A stretch of DNA of 64,000 bases from JANSWY01 sp965243755 (GCA_965243755.1 CBDEVW010000003.1:124001-188000), one strand, 5' to 3'; numbered from the stretch's first letter, positions 44,588 through 52,605 are shown. Notes: generated by a model not told the origin, from the letters alone. Made by a program: numbers and translations.

Positions 44588-44606
44588 AAAAAGTTTTAAC
44601 TAAGGA

Positions 44607-44614
44607 CAAAAGTA
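44607..44614 (-). promoter_or_regulatory. Bacteroidota -7 element upstream of the 44587 operon
   Basis: TACTTTTG on the minus strand, an exact TAnnTTTG match ending 19 bp before the start codon. No good -33 box at the expected distance. Confidence 0.45.
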
Positions 44615-44731
44615 ATGTTTTTCTTCCAATACATTTAATCCACAATGCATCAATTCCATAAGTTAACCTGATAGTCACTGACTGTATCGGTTTGTATTGA
44701 ATAGAAAAAGATTCCGTGTGTAAAGCAGTTA

Positions 44732-46522
44732 TTACCCAAATCCTCTCCAATAATACCAATAAACCAATAACCCCACCACAACTAAAACACCCATCATTAC
44801 AATGACCACAAGCCTGTTATTACATTGTTGGGATAGCTCGGAGGGTTCTCCGATCAGGATCAGGGAGGCCCAGTAATACGGATGCTTAAAGTACTTGTGG
44901 GAAGGTTCTTGAAGGAAATCTAACTTTGCCTGCCTCAGGGCTTCATCTTTACCTAAACCATTCTTCAAATGAAAAAAGAAACGATCAATCAAATACTGAG
45001 AATGTTTATCATTGGTCTCCCAAAGACTCATAACAATACTACTACAGCCCGCATACCTGAAAGCTCGCCCTAAACTGATGATCCCCTCCCCTCGACCCCA
45101 TTGACCATAACCGGTGTTGCATGCACTGAGTACCGTCAGTTGCGCCTGTAGCGTTTCATTATAAAGTTCATAGAGATACAGGCTGCCATCTGTCTCTGAG
45201 GTCGCTGAGGGTTGCTCTGGTTGGTAAAAGATCAGCCTTGACAACTCAGGAAATTCATCGTTGATCCAGGCGTGCATAGAGAAATGTAAAATTCCTGCGG
45301 ATTTGCCATGTTGCTTAAAATTCTGCTCTGTACCAGCCGAATCAAGAAATGCTAAACCGGAGAAATATGATTGGGCGCTCCTGACTTCTGCTTTGTTGTG
45401 CGTCAACACTCCCGGAACCTGGTCTCTCACGACTACTGTATTTAGATTATTCTGTGGATATGACGGGGCGAAACCTACATACTTTGAGTTGGCTTTTTTG
45501 TGCTGAGGTTTTTTATTTACCAGATAAGATGAGTAAGCATAATGCACATCGAAATCCTCTACCAAAAACCTGGGTGATCCTGAGATAGAAGTCACTAACA
45601 TTTCGAAAGGCAGATAACCCAATGGACCATCGGGCACTACAACTATCTTGCTGACGTCCGCAGGAATAACCACCCGCTCTGGAAGCAGGCCGTTGAATAA
45701 GCTATGTAAGTCGGCATATAGCGTTTCAGGGGGCTCTTTCCCTGGCTCAGGATTTCTGGCAGTTTCCAGACATTTTGAAAGGAGATGGTTCAGGGACGGC
45801 ACTGGTAACAGCTTTTCGAAGAAAACGCCAGTGTTGGTGATCGCAAAAACATAGGCTTCTTCATCTCCATAGAAGTATTCCATCAGCAGCGTCTTGCCTT
45901 CAAGCTTTGATTGTAAGACTTTCAGGTCCATTGCCGGTTCACCATTCTTCAGTTGGTGGTAGGCGGGGTACTCCATGGACAGCTGTTGGTCAAACTGCTC
46001 CCATTGCCTGTTCAAGTTGAACACCTCTTCCTGCAGTGCCTGGGTTTTTGTAATGTCTTTAGTAGATTCTGGTTGCTGTTTCTGCTGAAAAAGCATCCGG
46101 TTACTGTATTTCAGTTTTCGTTTCAATGCATTTTCCTTATCCAATACACTTTGAGGAATGTCGGCAAACTCAATGGTTTCATGAACACGTAAGGCATCCC
46201 TCAGTTGTCTGTTTTTATTTTTCTCCACAATCTGAAATGCCAGACGGGTATACTTTGCTGAATCGAGTCCTGTTGCAATGGCGTAGTAGCAGGCGGAGAT
46301 AGCTTTTTCATAAACCGATAATGCCTTGGCTCCAATGAGTTGCCGGTAGCGGGAGGATACATATTTCGTGCGTTGTTCTTCCAATAATTGAATGAGAAGA
46401 TGATAAGTCTCAATACTTTTTGAGAGTCTTTCTTCACGATCCTTCTGTGTTGCTTTTGCCCACTCATAAAGTGCGCCAGCTTTAAGTCTCAAACATTCCA
46501 GAAAGTCCCGGTTTGAAACCAC
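44732..46522 (-). CDS. CHAT-domain (caspase-like) protease part of an interrupted TPR-CHAT gene
   Basis: A 596-residue reading frame starting at a GTG. It holds the last TPR-like helices (~1-110), a coiled linker, and a CHAT domain (~205-560) with catalytic His417 (LHFSMHAW) and Cys468 (LSACNTGYG) both intact, then one TM helix near the C-terminus (~570-589). It is in the same frame as the upstream TPR gene: only a TAA (46583-46585) and 20 sense codons separate them, and those codons (YLTTNNQSLTDLYANPESGE) read as a natural continuation. So this is the 3' two-thirds of one ancestral gene. If expressed alone it lacks a signal peptide. The GTG start is only the first available codon. Confidence 0.85.
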   Translation of the reverse strand: MVSNRDFLECLRLKAGALYEWAKATQKDREERLSKSIETYHLLIQLLEEQRTKYVSSRYRQLIGAKALSVYEKAISACYYAIATGLDSAKYTRLAFQIVEKNKNRQLRDALRVHETIEFADIPQSVLDKENALKRKLKYSNRMLFQQKQQPESTKDITKTQALQEEVFNLNRQWEQFDQQLSMEYPAYHQLKNGEPAMDLKVLQSKLEGKTLLMEYFYGDEEAYVFAITNTGVFFEKLLPVPSLNHLLSKCLETARNPEPGKEPPETLYADLHSLFNGLLPERVVIPADVSKIVVVPDGPLGYLPFEMLVTSISGSPRFLVEDFDVHYAYSSYLVNKKPQHKKANSKYVGFAPSYPQNNLNTVVVRDQVPGVLTHNKAEVRSAQSYFSGLAFLDSAGTEQNFKQHGKSAGILHFSMHAWINDEFPELSRLIFYQPEQPSATSETDGSLYLYELYNETLQAQLTVLSACNTGYGQWGRGEGIISLGRAFRYAGCSSIVMSLWETNDKHSQYLIDRFFFHLKNGLGKDEALRQAKLDFLQEPSHKYFKHPYYWASLILIGEPSELSQQCNNRLVVIVMMGVLVVVGLLVYWYYWRGFG

Positions 46523-46582
46523 CTCGCCGGACTCGGGATTGGCATATAGGTCTGTCAGGGATTGATTGTTGGTGGTGAGGTA

Positions 46583-47653
46583 TTAAAAAGCCTGCTGGTA
46601 GTGCCGGATGGCTTCCTTCCATCGATTTTCAGCCTCGTATTGTTTCCCAATCTGAGTCAGGTTCCTGCCAAGAAGGTAGTGTCCTGGCCCTTTGTTCCTG
46701 GCAATAATGACATTGCTTTCTAAAAAACTTTGTCTGGCTTTTTCAAAATTCCCGATACGGTTGTAGTGCATACCCCAAAAACGAAGCGTCTCCGTGTGCT
46801 CCGGGTCCAGCAATTGGGCTTTCCTGAGATAATATGTGCTGCTGTCAGGCTGATCCAGTAGGCCATAAGCCTCTGATAACAGCGTGTAGCAACCTATAGG
46901 GCCAGTAGTATTTTTACTGTTAGACTTTGTAAAATAAGAGAGCGAAACCCGATAATGTTTCAATGCCTTTCTCAGCATGGCCGTATCGAGTTTCAGTTCA
47001 TACATTTTTTTGAAGGAAATTCCCAGGTAGGAATAACTGAGTCCCCGGTAATAGTGATACTTATCATCTGCTGGCAGTTGTTCCAATGCCTGGAAGTGGT
47101 AGTCGATGGCCTGAGGGTAGTTATCCAGGTTGGAATAACTGTGGCCGATGTAGGAAAGGCATTTATACAAATACACGGGTTTCAGAGAGTCGAATGCCAG
47201 TATCTTCTCAAATGAAGCAATGGCTTGATCATACTCCCCAAATTGGTAAGCAGCATTACCATTGGCGTAGAGGATTTTCTGGTCCAGCTTGTCACGGACA
47301 TGAAGCGGCACTGAATGGCGCGCTTCATTGAACAGGGACCTTGCGGCCTCCAGGTAGTGAACCATTGTGTCTACTTTTCCATGATATTGTGCACAATAAT
47401 GCATGTTCAGCCGGGCCGACAACTGAACTTCCACCAAAGCGGCTTCTTCAGCCTTTTGCTCCACCCGCTTTAGTGCTGCTAGTGCGGCCTCATAATCGTC
47501 ATAATAAAGGGTTTTGTAGATGCTATCAATTTGTTGCGTCAGTATTTCACTAAGGTTAACTCCACTATCCTCTTTTGGTGACTGACAGCAAACAATATGG
47601 GGGCCAAACGCCCCCAACAAAATATATAAGAAGAAAGTACCTGCCCGTGTCAT
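46583..47653 (-). CDS. TPR part (N-terminal) of an interrupted TPR-CHAT gene
   Basis: A 356-residue protein with a signal peptide (MTRAGTFFLYILLGAFGPHIVCCQ) and about six TPR motifs (e.g. GNAAYQFGEYDQAIASFEKILAFDS, GHSYSNLDNYPQAIDYHFQALEQLP, QIGKQYEAENRWKEAIRHYQQAF). It stops at a TAA in the middle of the last TPR helix, and the frame continues without shift into the CHAT region at 46582. Read through, the protein would be 972 residues plus the stop position, the usual secreted TPR-CHAT-TM layout of Bacteroidota. Its start overlaps the upstream lipoprotein gene by 4 bp. Confidence 0.85.
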   Translation of the reverse strand: MTRAGTFFLYILLGAFGPHIVCCQSPKEDSGVNLSEILTQQIDSIYKTLYYDDYEAALAALKRVEQKAEEAALVEVQLSARLNMHYCAQYHGKVDTMVHYLEAARSLFNEARHSVPLHVRDKLDQKILYANGNAAYQFGEYDQAIASFEKILAFDSLKPVYLYKCLSYIGHSYSNLDNYPQAIDYHFQALEQLPADDKYHYYRGLSYSYLGISFKKMYELKLDTAMLRKALKHYRVSLSYFTKSNSKNTTGPIGCYTLLSEAYGLLDQPDSSTYYLRKAQLLDPEHTETLRFWGMHYNRIGNFEKARQSFLESNVIIARNKGPGHYLLGRNLTQIGKQYEAENRWKEAIRHYQQAF

Positions 47654-48366
47654 TTCCGTTCTTTGGTAAATACTAAACCGAAGGGGTGTTTGAGTTCGAT
47701 CTGACGCTTTTCACCGACTGCATTGACAATCATGGTGTTCATGTGGATCAGCAGTGGTTTGCCTGCGTGCTCAGGATTTTTCACCTGTATTTTGTACACC
47801 GCCTGTCGCTTTTCTTTATCGTACTCGGGAGAATTATTATTCACTGCATAGACCGCTCCTTCATTGGTCATCAATTTGAAATTGGAAGATTCAGGATCAT
47901 CAGAGAAGATCACCATTTCCGTCCGGTCAATGTTGGCCATTAGTGATGTATCAGAGGGAGTAGGAAGCGGTTCTGCGCCATCTCCGTCATCAGCACTATA
48001 GTTGTAGGTGATTTGTGATGCCTCTTTACAGTCAATGTATTGCTGAATGCATTCATAATCAAAGAGTTCGCATTTGAAGTTACAGGGGTCCTTTAGTTCC
48101 TTGAGTGCAACCATGCATGAGGGCGTCCCGGAATTTTTTGCTTTCCCACCATCACCCAGGCGTTGAATGTGAGCGGCCTCTTCTGCAGCCAGTTCCAGGT
48201 TAAATAGCTGATACCGCAATACCAATTCTTCTTCCTGTTTAAGAGCGCTTTCGTCCTCTGGCTCATTTGCTTCCAGCTTTTTCACATCACATTGAAACAG
48301 GCCAAAAAGTCCAATAAGCATAAAAAATAGCGTGATCCTTTGGTAGATTAAGTTGTTTGTATTCAT
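47650..48366 (-). CDS. Cysteine-rich lipoprotein of the CHAT operon
   Basis: A 238-residue protein with a type II-like signal (MLIGLFGLFQCDVKK, Cys near residue 26). It carries six further Cys in the middle (CMVALKELKDPCNFKCELFDYECIQQYIDC, ~83-112), pointing to disulfide bonding outside the cytoplasm, and a beta-rich end. No family recognised. First gene of the TPR-CHAT operon, with a 4-bp overlap, so it is probably a partner or substrate of the CHAT protein. Confidence 0.65.
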   Translation of the reverse strand: MNTNNLIYQRITLFFMLIGLFGLFQCDVKKLEANEPEDESALKQEEELVLRYQLFNLELAAEEAAHIQRLGDGGKAKNSGTPSCMVALKELKDPCNFKCELFDYECIQQYIDCKEASQITYNYSADDGDGAEPLPTPSDTSLMANIDRTEMVIFSDDPESSNFKLMTNEGAVYAVNNNSPEYDKEKRQAVYKIQVKNPEHAGKPLLIHMNTMIVNAVGEKRQIELKHPFGLVFTKERK

Positions 48367-48382
48367 GATTTAAAATTTCCTG

Positions 48383-48410
48383 TTAGTGCTTCGTAAATGA
48401 AGAAGGTTAC
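48383..48410 (-). promoter_or_regulatory. Putative ECF promoter of the lipoprotein/TPR-CHAT operon
   Basis: Minus strand: GTAACCT (48404-48410), 16 bp, ACTAA (48383-48387). The second block ends 16 bp before the start codon at 48366. The same pair with the same spacing occurs at 48662-48689 (+) and 51243-51270 (-). Confidence 0.7.
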
Positions 48411-48661
48411 TTACAAGTGTTTAATTTTTGAATTTAGTTAGATTTTTTTACGAATGTTCATCAACCACAAATTAATATTGCATACAACTGTATTATTAGA
48501 TGATATGACTGTAATCACTCCCCAATGTTGGGCTATATGTGAATGGTAAGCTTACTGGAACCAACTCATATCACCTTATCGGATAGTGGTATTTTTAGTT
48601 GAATGAAATGGATCATTTAATGAATTACGGGGTTAGGTCCTGTAAAAAATGCTGTAATCCG

Positions 48662-48689
48662 GTAACCTATTGAATTATTACGATACTAA
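48662..48689 (+). promoter_or_regulatory. Putative ECF promoter motif at the sigma gene
   Basis: GTAACCT (48662-48668), 16 bp, ACTAA (48685-48689). The second block abuts the ATG at 48690, closer than a normal promoter allows for that start codon. Either transcription starts inside the annotated gene, or the site has another role here. The rest of the 323-bp divergent region 48367-48661 shows no gene or repeat. Confidence 0.55.
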
Positions 48690-49265
48690 ATGAAAAACAG
48701 GCAACAAGCTTCATTCGAAAAAGTAGCCAAAGAAATATGTAGCGGCAATGAGGAGTTTACCCGTCAACTTTATAAGGGATACAAACCAAAGTTTGTCAGT
48801 TGGTTTATGAAACAGTATAAACTCAATCAGCAGGAAAGTCTGGAAGTGTATCATCAGTCGTTCCTGGTACTGTATTATCAAATCAAACAGGAAAGACTGA
48901 CTTCATTGATGAGTACCCTGGAGACTTACCTATTTGGTATCGGTAAAAAACTAATGCTGAAAGAACAGGTGAAACAGAGAAACTTTCTTGATCTCGCGGA
49001 AGCAGACCTGGTGTCGACGTATGATCCCCATGAAAATGAGGAACAGGTACATAAAAAAATGTTGGTCAGGCAAATATTAAAGAGGGTTACAGAACCGTGC
49101 AAATCAATCCTGACCATGTACTACTACCGTGAATATTCCCTGGAGTCCATTGCTTTTAGACTGGGGTATAAAAACAGCGGCACGGTTAAAAAGAAGAAGA
49201 GTCTCTGCCTCAAACATATCAGGGAGCAGTTGAGCACCAAATTGATTAAAAATGGAACACATTGA
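48690..49265 (+). CDS. ECF-type sigma factor of the CHAT regulon
   Basis: A 191-residue sigma-70-family protein. Region 2 is EEFTRQLYKGYKPKFVSWFMKQYKLNQQESLEVYHQSFLVLYYQI (~21-65). Region 4 is VTEPCKSILTMYYYREYSLESIAFRLGYKNSGTVKKKKSLCLKHIREQL (~132-183). It is divergent from the CHAT operon and overlaps the downstream membrane TPR gene by 14 bp. No ATG other than residue 40 offers a later start, which matters because the promoter motif abuts the first ATG. Confidence 0.88.
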   Translation: MKNRQQASFEKVAKEICSGNEEFTRQLYKGYKPKFVSWFMKQYKLNQQESLEVYHQSFLVLYYQIKQERLTSLMSTLETYLFGIGKKLMLKEQVKQRNFLDLAEADLVSTYDPHENEEQVHKKMLVRQILKRVTEPCKSILTMYYYREYSLESIAFRLGYKNSGTVKKKKSLCLKHIREQLSTKLIKNGTH

Positions 49266-50010
49266 ATTAATAGAAGCATATTTCGGTAACAATTTAAGCC
49301 AGGAAGAAAAGGAGTCATTTCGGAGGCGTCTGCAAACCGATGAAGCCTTTGCCACTGAGGTAGAACACTACCAGCTGATCACCCGGGGGATCATACAACT
49401 GGCGGATGAAGCATCGCTGCAAGAGAAAATGGAACGCTGGGACAATGAGGATGCAGCTTTGAGGAGCCGTTCAATACTATCCTTCACGCCATGGAAGGTG
49501 GCGGCTGTTTTGGTACCTGTACTACTGATCTCTGGTTTGTTTTATTACTTCTCCACCTCTCCTACCAGCAATCAGGATTTGTTTGTTGCTTACTTTAGTC
49601 CTTATGAGGATGTCTTAAGCAGTCGGTCCAGTACCACAGGATCATTTGAGGCGGCCATGAATGCTTACAATTCCGAAGCATATAATGAAGCCATCCCTCT
49701 TTTCAACAAGGCCATAACCGAGGAAAAAGTAACTGACAAAATAACTTTCGCAAGGTTTTATCAAGCCATGGCTTATTTGTCTGTTGGTGATACAGAGCAT
49801 GCAGAACAGCAATTAAATCAGGTCTCTCAGGCGGACAATCCTTTGCTTCAGGAAGTCTCTCAATGGTACTTGTTGCTGATATACCTCAAAACAGATCGAA
49901 CCATACTCGCTGAAGAGCAGCTGACGCGCATTACAAATAACCCTGATCACCTTTACTTTAGGGATGTGAGTGAATTGAAGGATGATTGGGATAATCCATC
50001 ATTTAAATAA
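49252..50010 (+). CDS. Single-pass membrane TPR protein, putative anti-sigma factor
   Basis: A 252-residue protein. The N-terminal ~75 cytoplasmic residues (LIEAYFGNNLSQEEKESFRRRLQTDEAFATEVEHYQ, an anti-sigma-like zinc-free helical domain common in Bacteroidota) are followed by a TM helix (81-101) and TPR-like repeats outside (~130-245, NAYNSEAYNEAIPLFNKAI, YLSVGDTEHAEQQLNQVSQ). It overlaps the sigma gene. This layout fits an anti-sigma factor whose outer TPRs sense the state of the secreted TPR-CHAT system (inference). Confidence 0.75.
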   Translation: MEHIELIEAYFGNNLSQEEKESFRRRLQTDEAFATEVEHYQLITRGIIQLADEASLQEKMERWDNEDAALRSRSILSFTPWKVAAVLVPVLLISGLFYYFSTSPTSNQDLFVAYFSPYEDVLSSRSSTTGSFEAAMNAYNSEAYNEAIPLFNKAITEEKVTDKITFARFYQAMAYLSVGDTEHAEQQLNQVSQADNPLLQEVSQWYLLLIYLKTDRTILAEEQLTRITNNPDHLYFRDVSELKDDWDNPSFK

Positions 50011-50073
50011 TGGGGAGCATAGAGCACCATAGTACCACAATTGTAGGTCTTTCTAACAAATAACCAATAAGAA

Positions 50074-50108
50074 GGGCCGGTTGCAAAATAGCAATCGGCC
50101 CTTTTTTT
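50074..50108 (+). terminator. Rho-independent terminator of the sigma/anti-sigma operon
   Basis: GGGCCGGTTGC (50074-50084) pairs with GCAATCGGCCC (50091-50101) with one G-T wobble, a 6-nt loop and seven T after it. Confidence 0.93.
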
Positions 50109-50151
50109 ACTATGAGGCTCTTGTAAGAACACTGATAATCAGGGAGTCATT

Positions 50152-51213
50152 TTACTGTTGTTGGCGATGGATCAATATCGTGGTGACACCCAATTCCTTG
50201 TCATGATGGTACTCCAGGTTTTCGTTGGTCAGCTTGAAGGCTTCTATTCCTACGATCTTAGCGATATCATCATGCAGCATGATCTCTTCATTGAGTCTCC
50301 ACGGCAGTGGTTCGGGATCGTAAAGCTGGATACCCAGACTCAGGTCGTTGGGTGAGAACACAGTAATCCAGGGCCATGGCCAGGGTCCGGGCCATGGGAA
50401 CGGCCAAGGACGCGGTGGATAAGGATCATCCGGATTAGGCGTATAACCCACCAGGCCTATGCCATTTGCATGTTCTGCAATGACTGATGTCTCTACCTGC
50501 TCAAATCGTGGGTTAGCCAGGAACTTAGTCAGGTCCATGTCTTTGAACTTGGCCACACCGATTTGTTTTTTCTTAACGATCGGATAGCTATCCACAGATA
50601 CTATGGCGTTGAAGGTACCATCTTTCTCATTGTAGGCTACCGGATACTTACCGGCAGGAATGATGTTTCCTTTCAGCCCCAGCGATTCTGCAGTTTTGGG
50701 ATCCAGTTCGATTGACGTGTGGACATTAAAGATTTCTTTGTCAATCAGTCCAGGCACATCATTGAAGTACTGCATACCTACAAGATGTTCGTTGATCCGA
50801 AACATGCCAAAATCTTCCCTTGGATCAATGACATCCTTGAGGTCTTGTCTGAAATCATAGATGTCTCGAGGGTCCAGGTATTCTCTCCAGTCCCATGGAT
50901 CTATCCACCATTCTTCCCATCGCCAGAAGCAATCCACGATGATCGGAAAACAAATTTCCCTTCCGGTAAAATAGGAACATTGGTAAGGACTGCCAGGCAG
51001 GCAGACGGATGAATTGAACCATAACCTGGTTCCGGGATACACTTCTGGAATGCAAACTTCCTGGATGATACATGGTCCCCCGAAATTTCTGGAAGGATGA
51101 TCGGCTACTGCCTGAGGATTGTTCACTTCCTGAAGCGAGCCATCCTCACAGCCATAAAATATCAGACTGCCGGCAAGAGCAAGCCCGATAACTAAAAAAC
51201 TGAGTTTTTTCAT
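50152..51213 (-). CDS. Lipoprotein with Pro/Trp-rich segment, putative CHAT-regulon member
   Basis: A 353-residue protein with a type II signal peptide (lipobox FYGC, Cys near residue 22). A Cys/Trp-rich part follows (CIIQEVCIPEVYPGTRLWF, CFWRWEEWWIDPWDW), and near residue 265-285 a Pro/Trp run (PPRPWPFPWPGPWPWPW). It has seven or more Cys in the first 100 residues, like the Cys-rich lipoprotein of the CHAT operon. Family unknown. The promoter motif GTAACCT-N16-ACTAA upstream ties it to the neighbouring sigma factor. Confidence 0.65.
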   Translation of the reverse strand: MKKLSFLVIGLALAGSLIFYGCEDGSLQEVNNPQAVADHPSRNFGGPCIIQEVCIPEVYPGTRLWFNSSVCLPGSPYQCSYFTGREICFPIIVDCFWRWEEWWIDPWDWREYLDPRDIYDFRQDLKDVIDPREDFGMFRINEHLVGMQYFNDVPGLIDKEIFNVHTSIELDPKTAESLGLKGNIIPAGKYPVAYNEKDGTFNAIVSVDSYPIVKKKQIGVAKFKDMDLTKFLANPRFEQVETSVIAEHANGIGLVGYTPNPDDPYPPRPWPFPWPGPWPWPWITVFSPNDLSLGIQLYDPEPLPWRLNEEIMLHDDIAKIVGIEAFKLTNENLEYHHDKELGVTTILIHRQQQ

Positions 51214-51242
51214 AATTTATGTTTTAAGTTAATTTGATGGCT

Positions 51243-51270
51243 TTAGTGCGGGGAATTCCGAAGAGGTTAC
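51243..51270 (-). promoter_or_regulatory. Putative ECF promoter of the Pro/Trp-rich lipoprotein
   Basis: Minus strand: GTAACCT (51264-51270), 16 bp, ACTAA (51243-51247). The second block ends 29 bp before the start codon. The first block reads CGGTAACCT here and at the sigma gene, and GTAACCT followed within a base by CTTC here and at the CHAT operon. Confidence 0.7.
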
Positions 51271-51309
51271 CGTTATATGTGAAAAAAATTTTATTTGGGC
51301 AGATGGTTA

Positions 51310-51642
51310 TACAAATAGTGTGGCCCCTCGGGTATTTCAAATACCATTGATGTTGTGGTTGCAATTATTTGCGACCAGGCAAAAATTCGTGTGCTTATAA
51401 TCGCATTTCTGCTTTATAGACGGACAGGAGTCCTCATGTCCATGATACACACAGGTTGGGGACAACCTGCGCGAGCGATGAGGCAAAAATTCATGTGCTT
51501 ACAATCGCATTTCTGCTTTAATGACGGGCTGGAGTCCTAATGTCCATGGTACACACAGGTTGGGGACAACCTGCGCGAGTGGTGTGTTTATGATTTTACA
51601 AATAGTGTGGTCTTTCGGGCATTTCAAATACCATTGAAGTTG
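51310..51642. repeat. 45-bp direct repeats flanking a tandem REP pair
   Basis: Copies at 51310-51354 and 51598-51642, 288 bp apart, share ACAAATAGTGTGG, ATTTCAAATACCATTGA and GTTG. The first contains the palindrome GGTATTTCAAATACC (51331-51345). Confidence 0.75.
51376..51584 (+). repeat. Two REP-like elements in direct tandem (copies A and B, 104-bp period)
   Basis: Each unit runs from GGCAAAAATTC through TCGCATTTCTGCTTTA and the hairpin GAGTCC region to CACACAGGTTGGGGACAAC and CTGCGCGAG. Units start at 51377 and 51481. Hairpin 2 (CAGGTT-GGGGAC-AACCTG) is perfect in both. Hairpin 1 is weakened in both (GGACAGGAGTCC in A, GGGCTGGAGTCC in B). Confidence 0.88.
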
Positions 51643-51734
51643 ATGGCATGTGTTTTGCGAATCAGCACCATCGGTCCTTGTCTTTCATAATTGTATTTTT
51701 CCAATACCATTAAATCTCCGACTATATTTCACTC

Positions 51735-51798
51735 AAAACCCGCGGGGACTTTTGTTAAAATCCGCGCGGGTTTTGAAAGAAATCCGCGCGGGTTTTGA
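51735..51798. repeat. Three GC-rich dyads at 22-bp period
   Basis: Near-palindromes AAAACCCGCGGGGACTTTTG (from 51735), AAAATCCGCGCGGGTTTTGA (from 51757) and GAAATCCGCGCGGGTTTTGA (from 51779). The period, 22 bp, equals that of the AAGTAGCTACTT arrays, but the palindrome is different. Confidence 0.85.
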
Positions 51799-51960
51799 CC
51801 AATGTCTAAGCACGGTTCTCAAAACCGAACAAAATCACGCTCCATTGCCTTGAATGAGCGATTTTAATGACTAACCCAAGTATACTCCTAATCACTGTTT
51901 AAATTGTATTATTTAAAGAATTGATCAGAATTTTATTTTGCCATATCAAAAATACATGGA

Positions 51961-52120
51961 AGGTGTGGGTGTAAGACAATTGTTGACGAAGTAATAATAA
52001 GTGACTCCCATGGATAGATTTTTACGTTTTTATAACCAAAAGCTTTCCCCCTTTGAAGGGGGATTAAGGGGGATGATTCTATCATTCACTTTAACCCAAC
52101 TCTCAATTCTTTACTGCACC
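51961..52120. repeat. 160-bp direct duplication, copy 1
   Basis: About 95% identical to 52761-52920, exactly 800 bp downstream. It starts AGGTGTGGGTGTAAG and ends CTTTACTGCACC. It contains the hairpin CCCCCTTTGAAGGGGG plus a further AAGGGGGAT. It brackets, with copy 2, the CDI immunity-like gene and REP copy C. The 1-kb stretch 51214-52197 has no real gene; short frames in it follow the repeats. Confidence 0.92.
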
Positions 52121-52197
52121 ACTTGCTCGGGCTGGGTTATTTAGCAGGTGGATTGGGATATTCATTATTCTTCCCTTCGGGAAACTTCTATCTGAGG

Positions 52198-52605
52198 TTA
52201 TGATCCAATATTCAAACTTTTAAATGCTGTGTAATTGATGTTTTCAGCAGACAATTCTTGCGTTCTGTCTTTAATAAGATTATTCACCAGATTCCAGAGA
52301 TCAGGATTAAAATGCCAAAAACCAGAATCAGAATTAAGAACTACCTGAAGCAGGTCGCCTTCATAAAAGCCTCCCTCAGCAAATAGATTTTCTGAAAGTT
52401 TTTCAATAGCTAAAGGGATCAGAAAATTCAATCCAATATTTTGTCCAATCATGATTCTTAGATCCTCGATTTTGAACTCATTCAACGGGACCTTTCTGAG
52501 TCTATGCACAGCGGTTACCAGATAACTTGAGTATGCTGGAAGACCCCAATCCGTTTTCTCAAGACTATCAAGGCTCCTATTTTTCCAATTAGCTTCAAAT
52601 TTCAT
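52198..52605 (-). CDS. Contact-dependent growth inhibition (CDI) immunity-like protein, orphan
   Basis: A 135-residue protein that matches, from memory, the CdiI-type immunity family with this order: SLEKTDWG, AYSSYLVTAVHRLRKVPLNEFKIEDLRIMIGQNIGLNFLIPLAIEKLSENLFAEGGFYEGDLLQVVL. The family protects cells from a matching CDI toxin. No cdiA/cdiB or toxin gene is anywhere near. It sits between two copies of a 160-bp direct repeat inside the REP-rich island, which suggests it arrived or moved as a unit. Confidence 0.7.
   Translation of the reverse strand: MKFEANWKNRSLDSLEKTDWGLPAYSSYLVTAVHRLRKVPLNEFKIEDLRIMIGQNIGLNFLIPLAIEKLSENLFAEGGFYEGDLLQVVLNSDSGFWHFNPDLWNLVNNLIKDRTQELSAENINYTAFKSLNIGS

Noticed and set aside
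44505..44759. 84-residue frame between the MORN-TonB and CHAT genes
   Set aside because: It overlaps the 3' end of the CHAT gene and the 5' end of the MORN-TonB gene in another frame and has no family resemblance.
46522..46582. Treating the CHAT frame as an independent gene with a GTG start
   Set aside because: The frame continues without break upstream to the TAA and reads as natural TPR-CHAT linker. The GTG is just the first alternative start codon, so I describe one interrupted gene in two parts.
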